Source: Bin22 sp965207275
GTDB taxonomy: Bacteria; Chloroflexota; Dehalococcoidia; Lucifugimonadales; UBA3495
Direction: 5' to 3'
Length of the DNA stretch: 64,000 nucleotides
Assembly: GCA_965207275.1 (NCBI GenBank)
Contig: CBDBMH010000002.1
Coordinates: 1,364,001 to 1,428,000, forward strand
Below, in pieces: positions 8,556 through 17,728 of the stretch. How positions within the stretch are numbered: the stretch's first letter is position 1; each line of letters starts with the position of its first letter. The notes under the pieces were generated by a model. That model searched no databases. It saw nothing but the letters and a program-made list of their open reading frames with translations, and was not told the origin of the DNA. Position numbers and translations under genes: made by a program.

Positions 8556-9894
8556 GGTCTGCTGCCTCCAGCAGTTGCCTTGCCTGGGCCAATTCTTCGG
8601 CAACCCGGTTGGGCGCCGTCCCCCCGGGGTTGTTCCGGGCGGCCACCGACGCCAGCGCCGTAATGTCGTAGACCCCCTCATCAAACCGGTCGCAGAAGTC
8701 CAGGTATTCCTCCAGCGTCAGGTCCGGCAATTCCTTGCCCTTCGTTTCGCAGTGGGCGCACAGCCTTCGCATGATGCCATGCGCCTCCCGGAAGGGGACG
8801 CCCTTCCCCACCAGGTAATCGGCCATGTCCGTAGCCAGCATGTAGCTCTCGCCGGCCAGTCGCGCAACGTGGGGAGCATTCAGTTCCATGCCTGGCAGCA
8901 TCCCCTGGAACACCCGCAGCGTTGCCAGCAGCGTGTCCACCGTGTCGAAGAAACCCTCCTTGTCCTCCTGCAAATCTCGGTTGTAGGTAAGGGGAAGGCC
9001 CTTCATCAAGGTCAGGAGCGCCATCAGGTGACCGTAGACCCGCCCCGTCTTGCCCCGGGCCAGTTCCGCGAAGTCAGGATTGCGTTTCTGGGGCATTATG
9101 CTGCTGCCCGTGGTGAACTCATCGGAAAGCCGCACAAAGTCAAACTCCCGGCTTGACCAGATGACTATTTCCTCGGACAGTCGGGACAGGTGCATCATGC
9201 AGACCGAGGCGGCGGCCTGATACTCAAGCAGAAAGTCCCGGTCTGACACCGCGTCCATGCTGTTGGCGGAGACCGAACCGAAGCCCAGCTCCTCCGCCAG
9301 GAAGTGACGGTCAGTAGGGTATGGCACTCCGGCCAGGGCGCCGCTGCCCAGGGGAAGCACGTCCGCGCGGCGGTAGCAGTCAGTGAATCGCCCCGCGTCG
9401 CGCACAAACATCTGGAAGTACGCCAGCATGTGGTGGGCGAAAAGAACCGGCTGGGCGCGCTGCAGATGGGTATAGCCGGGCATGAGCGCGTCCCGATACT
9501 TTTCGGCCAGGTCCAGCAAGGCCCGCTGCACGCCCCGCAATCCGGCTACCGTTTCCCTGATGACCTCCCGGGTATACAGCCGCATATCAAGGGCGATCTG
9601 GTCGTTGCGCGAACGGCCCGTGTGCAACCGTCCCCCCACGTGCCCTACCAGTTCGGTAAGCCGTCGTTCGATATTCATGTGCAGGTCTTCCAGCGACGGG
9701 TCCCAGGGAAAAGTATCGGCCTCAATCTCCTTTTCCACCGACTTGAGCCCGGATACGATAGTCTCCGCATCCTCGGCTGGTATTATTCCCTGAAGCCCCA
9801 GCATCCGGGCATGGGCGATGGAACCCGCTATGTCCTGCCGGTAGAGGCGCCGGTCATAGTGGATGGAAACTGTGTAATCGCTGAAATCAGTCAC
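8545..9894 (-). CDS. argH: Argininosuccinate lyase
   Basis: Last step of arginine synthesis: cleaves argininosuccinate to arginine and fumarate. Clear family signatures are RRLYRQDIAGSIAHARML, GRSRNDQIALDMRLY, the signature loop GSSIMPQKRNPDFAEL with its catalytic serine, and the tail HGIMRRLC. The usual N-terminal LWGGRF motif is not evident. The frame stays open to an ATG at 9966, but a hairpin with a T-run lies between (9932-9957), so I prefer GTG 9894. The segment EIRFTDTG just upstream of that GTG weakly resembles the GGRF region, so a longer product is possible. Coupled to rpe downstream. Confidence 0.88.
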   Translation of the reverse strand: MTDFSDYTVSIHYDRRLYRQDIAGSIAHARMLGLQGIIPAEDAETIVSGLKSVEKEIEADTFPWDPSLEDLHMNIERRLTELVGHVGGRLHTGRSRNDQIALDMRLYTREVIRETVAGLRGVQRALLDLAEKYRDALMPGYTHLQRAQPVLFAHHMLAYFQMFVRDAGRFTDCYRRADVLPLGSGALAGVPYPTDRHFLAEELGFGSVSANSMDAVSDRDFLLEYQAAASVCMMHLSRLSEEIVIWSSREFDFVRLSDEFTTGSSIMPQKRNPDFAELARGKTGRVYGHLMALLTLMKGLPLTYNRDLQEDKEGFFDTVDTLLATLRVFQGMLPGMELNAPHVARLAGESYMLATDMADYLVGKGVPFREAHGIMRRLCAHCETKGKELPDLTLEEYLDFCDRFDEGVYDITALASVAARNNPGGTAPNRVAEELAQARQLLEAADHDF

Positions 9895-9931
9895 TTGCCG
9901 CCCTGTGTCAGTAAACCGAATCTCAAGAAAA

Positions 9932-9957
9932 TGGAGCCCGCCCCAAGGCGGACTCCA
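9932..9957 (-). terminator. Terminator after the sugar isomerase-like gene
   Basis: On the minus strand the stem TGGAG/CTCCA plus CCGCC/GGCGG (one mismatch) is followed by TTTTCTT. It lies 31 bases past the stop of the upstream gene and just ahead of argH. Confidence 0.6.
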
Positions 9958-9987
9958 GTATAGCATGACCCGATTATCAGACGACTC

Positions 9988-10815
9988 TTACTTGCTCGAC
10001 GCTGCGTTCAGGAAGTCGTAGCTGGCCGCCAGGTTTTCAAATACCTCCGGGTGAGGGGGTATCTCCATGATGGCCGGCCCCTGGTAGTCCTTGGCCTCGA
10101 GCAGGCGCAGCATCTCCCCGCAATCCAGGTCACCCGTATCCACGGATGGATGGGGGTCGCCATCACGAGCTTGCTTGAAGTGGACAATCTTCAGCATGTC
10201 CAGCGGCAGCGCGTTCAAGTCTCCCAGGGGGTCGCTTTCGGGAAAGCGGCGCAGTTGGTTGGTGGGGTCGGGGCACAGGCCCAGGAATCCCCCCTCTTCT
10301 GCCGACAACCGTTTGCGGCATTCCTGCACCAGCATCGCCATGCTGCCAATGGTTTGCCCCGAATTCTCCAGGGATATAATGACTCCCTGCCGCGCCGCCT
10401 CCCTTGCCAGGTTTGCCAGGTTGAGCGCCGACTCGGGGATGTCCTCCGGCGAGTTCCACGTCCCATCAATGGAGTTGGGATCCACCAGTCTGAGGTGAGG
10501 CGTTTCCCGGCCCACGATCTTTGCGCCTGCCAGGGCCATCTGGAACTGCTCCCCCGCCGGGTCAACGTCCTGCGTCAGGCAGGGCAAGGCCATGGCCAGG
10601 TCAAACTGAAGCTCGGTGAATCGGTCAGTAATGGCCTGGAGGCCCGGCAGGTTGGGCCGCCACTCGTCTCCCTGACCGCTTTCGCAGCTGCCCAGGCAGG
10701 TCTGGCGCAGTTCAATGTGGCGGGAGCCACGCGCCAAAGCTTCTTCAATCAATTCAGCCAGGTCCTGCTCCATCAATTGGTTGCGCCAAGAATTGGTGAT
10801 CGCCCCAAAAATCAT
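9988..10815 (-). CDS. Sugar phosphate isomerase/epimerase-like TIM-barrel protein
   Basis: The 275-residue protein has the xylose-isomerase-like TIM-barrel pattern: HIELRQTCLG with a metal-type Glu, VIISLENSG, GFLGLCPDPTN, MLKIVHFKQARDG and the terminal AIMEIPPHPE. These are the usual positions of the divalent-metal ligands. The reaction and substrate are unknown. TAGGAGGA precedes the ATG at 10815. A terminator hairpin follows. Confidence 0.75.
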   Translation of the reverse strand: MIFGAITNSWRNQLMEQDLAELIEEALARGSRHIELRQTCLGSCESGQGDEWRPNLPGLQAITDRFTELQFDLAMALPCLTQDVDPAGEQFQMALAGAKIVGRETPHLRLVDPNSIDGTWNSPEDIPESALNLANLAREAARQGVIISLENSGQTIGSMAMLVQECRKRLSAEEGGFLGLCPDPTNQLRRFPESDPLGDLNALPLDMLKIVHFKQARDGDPHPSVDTGDLDCGEMLRLLEAKDYQGPAIMEIPPHPEVFENLAASYDFLNAASSK

Positions 10816-11094
10816 CGGTGCATTCCTCCTAGTATTTCGAGATCGGACTATGTGGTTATGACTATACTCCAGCCGCAACATGTACTCAAGGATGGCCCTT
10901 CCGTACTGGCGTTTCAGACCGTGAGGACTGCACTGTTAGCCGTGCCGGCGAAAGCCTCACCTGGCTAATCCAGTTGAGTTTGTTGCGCCCCAGGATCAAT
11001 TCGGTTCCCACCTTGCCCCTGTGCTAAAATTAGCTGTGTGGACAGTGGAGTACAACTCCACACAAATACCCGGGAAAGCCCCCAGGAGGTTGAA

Positions 11095-11448
11095 ATGGCC
11101 GAACTTTACCAGGAGAAATGCATTGCCTGCCGCCGCGATTCTCCCTCCGTAACCCAGGACGAAGTCAGCGAGCTTCACCCCACCGTTTCAGAATGGGAAC
11201 TGCTGGACGATGCCGGCATCCCCAAGCTGGATAGGGTCTTCAGGTTCTCCAACTTCCAGCAGGCCCTGGACTTTACCAACTCCGTGGGCGACCTGGCCGA
11301 GTCCGAAGGGCACCATCCGAAGATCGTTACCGAATGGGGTCGGGTCGGCGTGACCTGGTGGACCCACAAGATTCGTAACCTGCACCGCAACGACTTTATT
11401 ATGGCCGCAAAGACCGACAAACTTTACGAGAAGGTCGCTGCGGAATAG
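11095..11448 (+). CDS. 4a-hydroxytetrahydrobiopterin dehydratase (pterin-4a-carbinolamine dehydratase)
   Basis: The 117-residue protein carries the diagnostic motif ESEGHHPKIVTEWGRV followed by VTWWTH and NDFIMAAK. The paired histidines are the active-site residues. The family dehydrates the carbinolamine made by aromatic amino acid hydroxylases; in bacteria it may also act in molybdopterin or other pterin metabolism. No hydroxylase is nearby. AGGAGG lies six bases before the ATG. A CxxC (CIAC) near the N-terminus is an extra feature of unknown meaning. Confidence 0.9.
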   Translation: MAELYQEKCIACRRDSPSVTQDEVSELHPTVSEWELLDDAGIPKLDRVFRFSNFQQALDFTNSVGDLAESEGHHPKIVTEWGRVGVTWWTHKIRNLHRNDFIMAAKTDKLYEKVAAE

Positions 11449-11482
11449 CCGGTCGTCACCGGTCTCCGGTGCGGGAGTAGCA

Positions 11483-12505
11483 ATGAGGGTTATCTACCAT
11501 CTGAACTCCGGCAACGTTCAGGCCGTGGCTTCTGAAGCCGCCTGGGCCGAGGCCATAGGCTATGACGGGGTTTCCGCCAACGAAACCGCCCACGACCCAT
11601 TCCTGGCCCTGACCCTGGCTGCCACCGCCACCTCGCGGGTGACCCTGGAGACCCACGTAGCCATTGCCTTCCCACGTTCTCCCATGGTGGTGGCCTACAC
11701 CGCGAGAGACCTGCAGGACCTGTCCGGTGGTCGCCTCCGTCTGGGCCTCGGTACGCAGGTGAAGGGGCACATCGAGCGTCGCTTCTCAACCAGCTGGGGT
11801 TCGCCGGGCCCCAGGCTGCGGGAGTACATCCGTGCCCTGCGGGAAATCTGGCGCTCGTGGGACACCGGCGACCCCCTGCACTACGCCGGCGATTACTACC
11901 GGTTTTCACTGATGACGCCCTTTTTCAGCCCGGGGCCAAGCCCACATCCGCAGCCGCCCATCTTCAACGCCGCCGTCAACGCCTACAACTGCCGGGTCGC
12001 CGGCCAGGTCAGCGACGGGCTGGTGCTGCATACCTTTACTTCCGCCGAATATGTGCGACAGATCGTGCGGCCTAACGTGGTAGCCGGGGCCAATCAAAGT
12101 GGACGTGATCCAGCGGAAGTAACCATCAACGGCGGTGGATTCATCGTAACCGGCCCGAATCGGGCCGCCCTCAAGGAGGCTGACCGCGACGCCCGTCAAA
12201 GGATCGCCTTTTACGCCTCAACCCGCACCTATCTGCCCGTGCTGGAATGCCACGGATTCCAGGAAATTAGCCAGAGATTGCATCGGATGTCCCTTGAGGG
12301 CAAATGGGATGAAATGGGAGACTTGATCAGCGACGATATGCTGAACGCATTTGCCGTTGTGGGGGAATACGACGAAATCGCGCCCATGCTGCTGGAGCGT
12401 TACCGTGGCCTGGTGGACGAGGTGAGCCTGACGCTGCCGGTACGGGGAGACGTCGAACAACGGCAATTGAAGCGGATTATCAGCGAATTGCAGGAAGCCG
12501 ATTAG
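11483..12505 (+). CDS. LLM-class F420-dependent oxidoreductase
   Basis: The 340-residue luciferase-like TIM barrel shows EAIGYDGVSANETAHDPF, the strand HVAIAFPRSPMVVAY, LSGGRLRLGLGTQVKGH and EYIRALREIWRSW. These are typical of coenzyme F420-dependent (rarely FMN-dependent) oxidoreductases. Such enzymes are expanded in SAR202 and actinobacteria, where they attack varied organic substrates. The substrate here cannot be predicted. It begins 34 bases after the pterin dehydratase and may share its transcript. The ATG at 11483 follows CGGGAG. Confidence 0.85.
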   Translation: MRVIYHLNSGNVQAVASEAAWAEAIGYDGVSANETAHDPFLALTLAATATSRVTLETHVAIAFPRSPMVVAYTARDLQDLSGGRLRLGLGTQVKGHIERRFSTSWGSPGPRLREYIRALREIWRSWDTGDPLHYAGDYYRFSLMTPFFSPGPSPHPQPPIFNAAVNAYNCRVAGQVSDGLVLHTFTSAEYVRQIVRPNVVAGANQSGRDPAEVTINGGGFIVTGPNRAALKEADRDARQRIAFYASTRTYLPVLECHGFQEISQRLHRMSLEGKWDEMGDLISDDMLNAFAVVGEYDEIAPMLLERYRGLVDEVSLTLPVRGDVEQRQLKRIISELQEAD

Positions 12506-12599
12506 GCAGCCTTTGGTTTGGGCGAAGCGCCTCTGCCAAGTTGCTGAAGATGGGTGATTAACGTCAAGTTCGCAGGATGTGGCCGGGGGGTAATTTCAG

Positions 12600-13376
12600 G
12601 TGGCAGAGGTTGGGAGGGGGACGAGAGATTCGGCGCCGGGTATCGGCCCGGTTTTCAAGCGGGGCAACGAGAGCAAGCTGACCTACTCTCTGAAATGGGC
12701 GGCCTGGGAGTGGCTTTACACCATTGCCGGTTGCCGCTCCATCGGTTTTGAGGTCAAGCTGGAGGGACCCGGCGGACGGGTGGTGGACCTGGCGGCGGTG
12801 GGTCCGGGCAACACCATCTACATAGTCGAGGTAAAGGCCAGCCGCGCCGACTTTGCCAGGGATAATCATACTCACGACGACCTGGAAGCCCTCAAGGGGC
12901 TGAACGAACCCTTGCTTCGTCGGGGACGACTGGCGCGCCGCACGCTGACCCAGGCCACCCGCTATGCCCGGGAAGCCAGGTCCGACGACTGGGAAGAAGA
13001 GCCTTCCTACCAACTGGCCCTAGCCGACTACCAGCGGCTCCGCAAGGAAGAGCAGACCTACCGCGACCGGGTTGCCACTTTCAGCGTGAAGTTCCACGAC
13101 CCCCGCTTTCTGGCCATCGCCGATTACCACTACATTATGGCGCCGCGGAAGCTGGTGCCTGCCAGGCGAGTCCCGCCCCAGTGGGGCCTTCTGGACGAAA
13201 TTCCCGACGTGGTGGTGCCGGCGCCCGGAAAGGAAGTCCGCAAGAACTCGGGCATTCTCTCCAATATTCTACGCTCCATCTCCCGGAGCAACTCCACCTC
13301 AATGATGCGCGCCCAAGGTGTGCTTTTCACCGAGGACGGGGCCGTATTTCCCCGGGAAATTGACGAAGAGCATTGA
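12600..13376 (+). CDS. MmcB-like PD-(D/E)xK nuclease-fold protein
   Basis: The N-terminal half has the nuclease-fold signature GGRVVDLAAVG (Asp) followed by IYIVEVKASRADFARD (E-x-K), as in MmcB-family DNA repair proteins. The C-terminal 150 residues are charged and unassigned. The start is GTG at 12600 after a G-rich tract. A DNA repair role is inferred from the family only; no repair gene is adjacent. A perfect hairpin follows the stop. Confidence 0.65.
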   Translation: MAEVGRGTRDSAPGIGPVFKRGNESKLTYSLKWAAWEWLYTIAGCRSIGFEVKLEGPGGRVVDLAAVGPGNTIYIVEVKASRADFARDNHTHDDLEALKGLNEPLLRRGRLARRTLTQATRYAREARSDDWEEEPSYQLALADYQRLRKEEQTYRDRVATFSVKFHDPRFLAIADYHYIMAPRKLVPARRVPPQWGLLDEIPDVVVPAPGKEVRKNSGILSNILRSISRSNSTSMMRAQGVLFTEDGAVFPREIDEEH

Positions 13377-13385
13377 ACGACAGAA

Positions 13386-13413
13386 GGTGGCCGCCCCATT
13401 CGGAGCGGCCACC
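13386..13413. terminator. Hairpin between convergent genes
   Basis: A perfect 9-bp stem GGTGGCCGC/GCGGCCACC with a 10-base loop lies ten bases after one stop and 20 before the other. There is no strong T-run. Confidence 0.55.
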
Positions 13414-13433
13414 CCGTCTGGTTCATTCCAGGT

Positions 13434-13787
13434 CTAGCTGGAAGGGGTCTGGTCTTCCAGCCTGACCGTAGCGGTAACTCGGGGAACGTCACTGGAAGTG
13501 CGGGTGGTATGGCCCTGGCCGGTCAGGTCCTCCACCAGACTGACGTGGCCTGGCCCGAACTTGTGGAGCGACCCATCGGCAAGGCCAATTTCTCCCTCTC
13601 CGTAAAGGGTAATCACGAACTGCCGGCGTGGCGCAGTGTGCCAGTCGCTGAATCGGCCCGGTTCCGCGATGCTGAAGGATATGCCGGTGGCCGACAGCAA
13701 TTCCTGCAGGGTAGGATGGGTCGCCGGGTCCATTTCCTCGATGTGGGAATGCCCGTCGCTGCCGGTGTAAAGCCTGGTAAATGCCAT
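13434..13787 (-). CDS. Small cupin-fold protein
   Basis: The 117-residue protein has the cupin pattern: DWHTAPRRQFVITLYGEGEI as the first motif, FGPGHVSLVEDLTGQGHTTR as the second. These provide the His residues of a metal site. Single-domain cupins of this size may be isomerases, dioxygenases or binding proteins, and nothing here decides between them. AGGAGGG precedes the ATG. Confidence 0.7.
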   Translation of the reverse strand: MAFTRLYTGSDGHSHIEEMDPATHPTLQELLSATGISFSIAEPGRFSDWHTAPRRQFVITLYGEGEIGLADGSLHKFGPGHVSLVEDLTGQGHTTRTSSDVPRVTATVRLEDQTPSS

Positions 13788-13960
13788 TTCGTCCCTCCTT
13801 TTGTGCAGTGAGATTGTGGCGGGTGGTTCAGGCTCCTGCCCGCCCGCCGGAAGAGGGTCAGAACAATCAAGATGAGCCTTATCTCACTCTGACGCTCGCT
13901 TGCCTGATCTTTCTAGTAGTCCAACAACTTTGACATGATGGAATATGTTCCGCTCGCCCT

Positions 13961-14001
13961 GAGCTTGTCGAAGGGCCGCCCATACATGGTTCGACAAGCT
14001 C
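13961..14001. repeat. Inverted repeat, GAGCTTGTCGAA/TTCGACAAGCTC
   Basis: Perfect 12-base arms flank a 17-base centre in a gap between two minus-strand genes. This is the common REP-like stem seen in many environmental genomes. Related GGCAAGCTCAGGGTGA sequence occurs in the MITE-like copies near 49.1 and 49.3 kb. Confidence 0.65.
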
Positions 14002-14055
14002 ACCACGAACGGACTCTTGCCCCAAACGTCAGAACAATGTTGATGGCCTACCAGG

Positions 14056-14808
14056 CTAGGAATGCAGGAACTTCCAGTCCAGAGATCCCAGGTCAAACTT
14101 GACCCGCCGGAATCCCTCGGCATAGGCCAGGCCGGCGGCCTCACCCTGGCGGGCCGAGCCTCTTTCTATTCTTTCCATCCGGTCTGCCGGCGTTCTTGTA
14201 CGCATCTGGCTGACGTGGAGGCTCAGTGAAACAGCCTTCGCTTCCAGGTAGCCTTCCACGTCTATGTACACATTGGCATCTTCGGTCCCCCACAGGAAGG
14301 CTTCCTTCACCCGGTGGGGTTCCAGGCCTTCTTCGGTGATTTGCTCGGGAAAGTAAAGATGGCTCCAAGCGTAGGTGTAGGCGGCGTCTAAAGCCACCTG
14401 TCCACTCATGCGGTGGTCCCGGTGGGTGTGGCTGGCAACGCGGAAGGGATCGATGGCGAAGACAACTTCCGGCTTGTGCCGGCGGATTTCCCGCACCACT
14501 TCGCCCCGGAACTGCAGGTCGTCATTCAGGGTCCCGTCGGGGTGCCGGAGGAAGACCACCTCCTTCACGCCCAGATAGGCGGATGCGTTTTGCTGTTCCT
14601 TCTCCCGAATTTCGGCCAAGCGCTCCGGGGACATTTCCCGGTCACCGGTGCCCTTGTCCCCATTGGTGCACATTACCACCACAACTTTAGTGCCGGCCTC
14701 AGCAATCCACTTGGCCATGGTTGCGCCCACACCGCCCTCCGCGTCGTCCGGGTGAGGCGTCACCACCAGTGCGCTGCGGGGCGGCTCAGTAACTATTTCA
14801 ATCCCCAA
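14056..14808 (-). CDS. PIG-L/LmbE family deacetylase
   Basis: A 250-residue zinc-dependent deacetylase with the metal motif TPHPDDAEGGVG at the N-terminus and the partner histidine motif SHTHRDHR near residue 125. The family removes acetyl groups from N-acetyl-sugars (GlcNAc-PI, GlcNAc-Ins, mycothiol and bacillithiol precursors). The substrate is unknown. The start is uncertain. TTG 14808 has AAGGAAGG about ten bases upstream, and the frame stays open to a TTG at 14862. Confidence 0.8.
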   Translation of the reverse strand: MGIEIVTEPPRSALVVTPHPDDAEGGVGATMAKWIAEAGTKVVVVMCTNGDKGTGDREMSPERLAEIREKEQQNASAYLGVKEVVFLRHPDGTLNDDLQFRGEVVREIRRHKPEVVFAIDPFRVASHTHRDHRMSGQVALDAAYTYAWSHLYFPEQITEEGLEPHRVKEAFLWGTEDANVYIDVEGYLEAKAVSLSLHVSQMRTRTPADRMERIERGSARQGEAAGLAYAEGFRRVKFDLGSLDWKFLHS

Positions 14809-14918
14809 TAGACCAATACCTTCCTTGATAACTTGGCGCTCCGGCCAATTTCCGGTTGTCAACCGGAGCGCATGATATTTCGAGCCAACGGGTTTGCCTA
14901 AGGGCTGTGGTCAATTGC

Positions 14919-15017
14919 CTTTACCGGCACTCCGGCGAAAGCCGCAATCCAGAACCGTCTCCGGGTGGCGGACCTTCGGCACGAATCTGCTGGATTCCGG
15001 ATCAGGTCCGGAATAAC
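14919..15017. repeat. Degenerate CCGGCGAAAGCCG-type inverted repeat
   Basis: CTCCGGCGAAAGCCGCAATCCAG at the left and CTGGATTCCGGATCAGG at the right form the outer arms of a hairpin element. It is related to the copy at 21385-21478. Confidence 0.45.
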
Positions 15018-15038
15018 GGGCCAATTTGACGACGGGTC

Positions 15039-16451
15039 CTAGAGGTGGAACACCACCATCTTCAGCTCCGTCATTTCCTCTATGGCGTAACCGGGTCCCT
15101 CCTTCCCCATGCCGCTGTCCTTCAGGCCGCCATAGGGCATCAGGTCGGCGCGCCATTGGGGATGGGAGTTGATGTGCAGGTTGCCGGACTGCACCTCCCG
15201 GGCGAAGCGCATGGCCCAGTCCACGTTCTGGGTGAATATGCCTGCGGAAAGGCCGAAACGGCTATCGTTAGCCATTGCTATCGCCTCATCAATGTCCTCA
15301 AAGGCGCTGACCGCAACCGCCGGACCGAATAGTTCCTCCCGGGAGATGCGCATGTCGGGCTGGACGTCGGCCACGACGGTGGGGGCGTGGATGGTACCCT
15401 CCTGGTCGCCTCCGGCAACCACCCGAGCGCCCTGCTCCACGGCTTCGCCAATCCAGCGACTGACGCGGGTCGCGTCTGACTCGCGGATCATCGGCCCCAT
15501 CTTGATGGATTCGTCCAGCGGATTGCCCGTGGCAAAGGCGTCGGTGGGCACCTTGATGGCGTCCAGGAAGTCCGCGTAAATGCGACGGTCAGCCAGCACA
15601 CGCTGGGTGGAAATGCAGACCTGGCCGGCGTTGGCGAAGCCGCTGGCCACGGTGGCGGCGGCAACTCTCTCGATGTCGGCATCGGACATGATGATCAGGG
15701 GGCTGTTGGAGCCCAGTTCCATGGTCACCTTCTTGATGCCGGCGTTGCGGCAGATGCGGTCACCCACTTCCATGCTTCCGGTGAAAGTAATCTTGCGGAC
15801 GCGGGGGTCGCCGGTAATGGCGTCGCCAATCTCGCCTCCGGAACCGGTAACGCACTGGATAGCTTCGGGGGGCAGGCCGGCCTCCAGCAGTATTTCCACC
15901 AGCTTGAGCGCCGAAAGGGGAGTATCCCCGGCCGGCTTGAGCACCACGGCGTTGCCGGCGGCCAGGGCCGGCCCGACCTTGTGGCACACCAGGTTCAGGG
16001 GGAAGTTGAAGGGGGCAATTGCCGCCACCACGCCCACCGGGACGCGAATGGTAAAGCCGAACTGGCTGGTGGCGCCGGGCGCGGCATCCAGCGGCACCGT
16101 TTCGCCGTGCAGGCGTTTGCCCTCCTCGGCGGAGCCGGTAATGGTCTGGATGGCCCGCAGCACCTCGCCACGTCCCTCGGCGATAACCTTGCCTTCCTCC
16201 ATGGTGATGGTGCGGCCCAGGTCTTCAACCCGCTCGGCCATAAGGTCGGCGGCTCGGCGCAGGATGGAGTACCGCTCAAAGGCGGGCAGCTTGGCCATAA
16301 CCTCGGCGCCACGGACTGCGCTGGTTATGGCCGCGTTTACGTCGGCGGCGCTGCCGCGAGGGACGGTGTCAATCACCGACTGGTCGAAGGGGTTGTAGAC
16401 GGGCATGGTCTCATCCCGGTCCACCCAGTTCCCTGCAATGTACATCTTCAT
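15039..16451 (-). CDS. NAD(P)-dependent aldehyde dehydrogenase
   Basis: Oxidises an aldehyde to an acid. The 470-residue protein has all the family marks: IAPFNFPLNL, KPAGDTPLSALKL (cofactor-binding Lys), FTGSMEVG, the general-base Glu in MELGSNSP, and the catalytic Cys in GQVCISTQR, then EELFGPAV. The C-terminal region (PYGGLKDSGMGKEGP) resembles succinate-semialdehyde, lactaldehyde and non-phosphorylating glyceraldehyde-3-phosphate dehydrogenases. The exact aldehyde is not decidable. The ATG is preceded by AGGAGA. Confidence 0.88.
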   Translation of the reverse strand: MKMYIAGNWVDRDETMPVYNPFDQSVIDTVPRGSAADVNAAITSAVRGAEVMAKLPAFERYSILRRAADLMAERVEDLGRTITMEEGKVIAEGRGEVLRAIQTITGSAEEGKRLHGETVPLDAAPGATSQFGFTIRVPVGVVAAIAPFNFPLNLVCHKVGPALAAGNAVVLKPAGDTPLSALKLVEILLEAGLPPEAIQCVTGSGGEIGDAITGDPRVRKITFTGSMEVGDRICRNAGIKKVTMELGSNSPLIIMSDADIERVAAATVASGFANAGQVCISTQRVLADRRIYADFLDAIKVPTDAFATGNPLDESIKMGPMIRESDATRVSRWIGEAVEQGARVVAGGDQEGTIHAPTVVADVQPDMRISREELFGPAVAVSAFEDIDEAIAMANDSRFGLSAGIFTQNVDWAMRFAREVQSGNLHINSHPQWRADLMPYGGLKDSGMGKEGPGYAIEEMTELKMVVFHL

Positions 16452-16734
16452 GGCTATTTTTCTCCTGGATTTTCTTTAACGAAACACATTCCACGGCAGG
16501 TACAAATGAAGCCGCTGGCGATCGTGCCCTATATTAGCATATTTCGGCCTTGAAAATTGGCCCATTCAGATAGTAGTGCCTCTAGGGAACAGGTTGTGCC
16601 TGGGCGCCAAGAGGGGGGCCTGAGTCTGAGGATAACGAATAGGGAAGTCAAAGCGGGAAAAGGAAGCCCGTAATGCAGGTGCAACACCACCGCGTCTTGC
16701 CCCTACCCGACTGGAAGGAAAAGGGAAAGCTCGC

Positions 16735-17565
16735 CTACCTCCCTAGCGCCGTGGAACGCCCCACGTCGGTGACGGTGTAATGGCCGGCGCGGCCGGGGAT
16801 GCGCTCCAGCCAGCCAAACTTGCTGCGAGCGGCGTTGCGCAGGGTCTGTACGAAGTTGTGCGCCCTCGGCCAGCCCACAATATCGAACAGGCGGCCCAGA
16901 GCTTCGGCGTCCACCCCGTCAATGGACAGGTAACGATTGGCGCCCTCCGCCGCCACCACCACTCGCCGCATATCTCCCAGGGGATTGGCGGCACGGCAAA
17001 AGTCAACGAAAGCCCGTTCCGATACCTCGGGCACAACGTTGGCCAGGGCGGGGTTATTGTTTCTGCCGAGGCCCGCGCCATTGGTGGCTTCCACCCCGTT
17101 GCCCGCCCCCTCCAGCTGGGGCCAGGCTTCCTCGGGCTGCTCGTTCAAGGACGCATCCCAATCGCTCAGGACCGGCGCTGGCGGTTGCTCGGGCGTGGGG
17201 GCCGGTTCCGGCTGAGCCTCAGCGCGCGGCGCATAGATCGGCTCGGACTGCTGGACTGCTGGCTGCTCCGGAGTTTCGGAGACCGGGCCGACGGTGGCGG
17301 GGGCTGGATACTCCTCTGGGGACGGCCCTTGACGAGTAACGGTCGCCTCACCGGCGGCCGGCTGCGCCGGCACCGGAGCGACGGGGGCCGGCGGTTCAAT
17401 CCTGGTTACGGCGCCAACCCCGGCCTCAGGAGAAGTTAAACCCGCCAGCAGAGCGTGCGAAATATCCGTCAGAACTATCCCCAGAATCCGGTCGATGACA
17501 ATTTCATCCTCGGATTCCAGGTTTATCTGGGCATTGTTGGGCAGTGTGATCGAAAGCCTGAGCAT
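16735..17565 (-). CDS. Hypothetical protein with proline-rich linker
   Basis: The 276 residues split into a short N-terminal domain (about 1-50), a low-complexity Pro/Ala/Glu/Gln linker (about 55-140) and a conserved-looking C-terminal domain (about 180-276, ERAFVDFCRAANPLGDM... through GWLERIPGRAGHYTVTDVG). The last part looks like a winged helix. There is no signal peptide or membrane segment. I do not recognise the family. The ATG has no clear ribosome binding site. Confidence 0.6.
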   Translation of the reverse strand: MLRLSITLPNNAQINLESEDEIVIDRILGIVLTDISHALLAGLTSPEAGVGAVTRIEPPAPVAPVPAQPAAGEATVTRQGPSPEEYPAPATVGPVSETPEQPAVQQSEPIYAPRAEAQPEPAPTPEQPPAPVLSDWDASLNEQPEEAWPQLEGAGNGVEATNGAGLGRNNNPALANVVPEVSERAFVDFCRAANPLGDMRRVVVAAEGANRYLSIDGVDAEALGRLFDIVGWPRAHNFVQTLRNAARSKFGWLERIPGRAGHYTVTDVGRSTALGR

Positions 17566-17728
17566 CGGTATCTCTGCCGGCGCAGGGAGATAATGTAGCC
17601 TTTATGTTAACGTCCGTCCCCCACCATATCAAGTTTGGGACCGCCACCCCAAAAAATATTGGGGGAAGGGGCAATAGGGCAGGGTGGTGTAAGAACGAGA
17701 CAAAGGGTCGCGCTATCAACTTGGGTAA

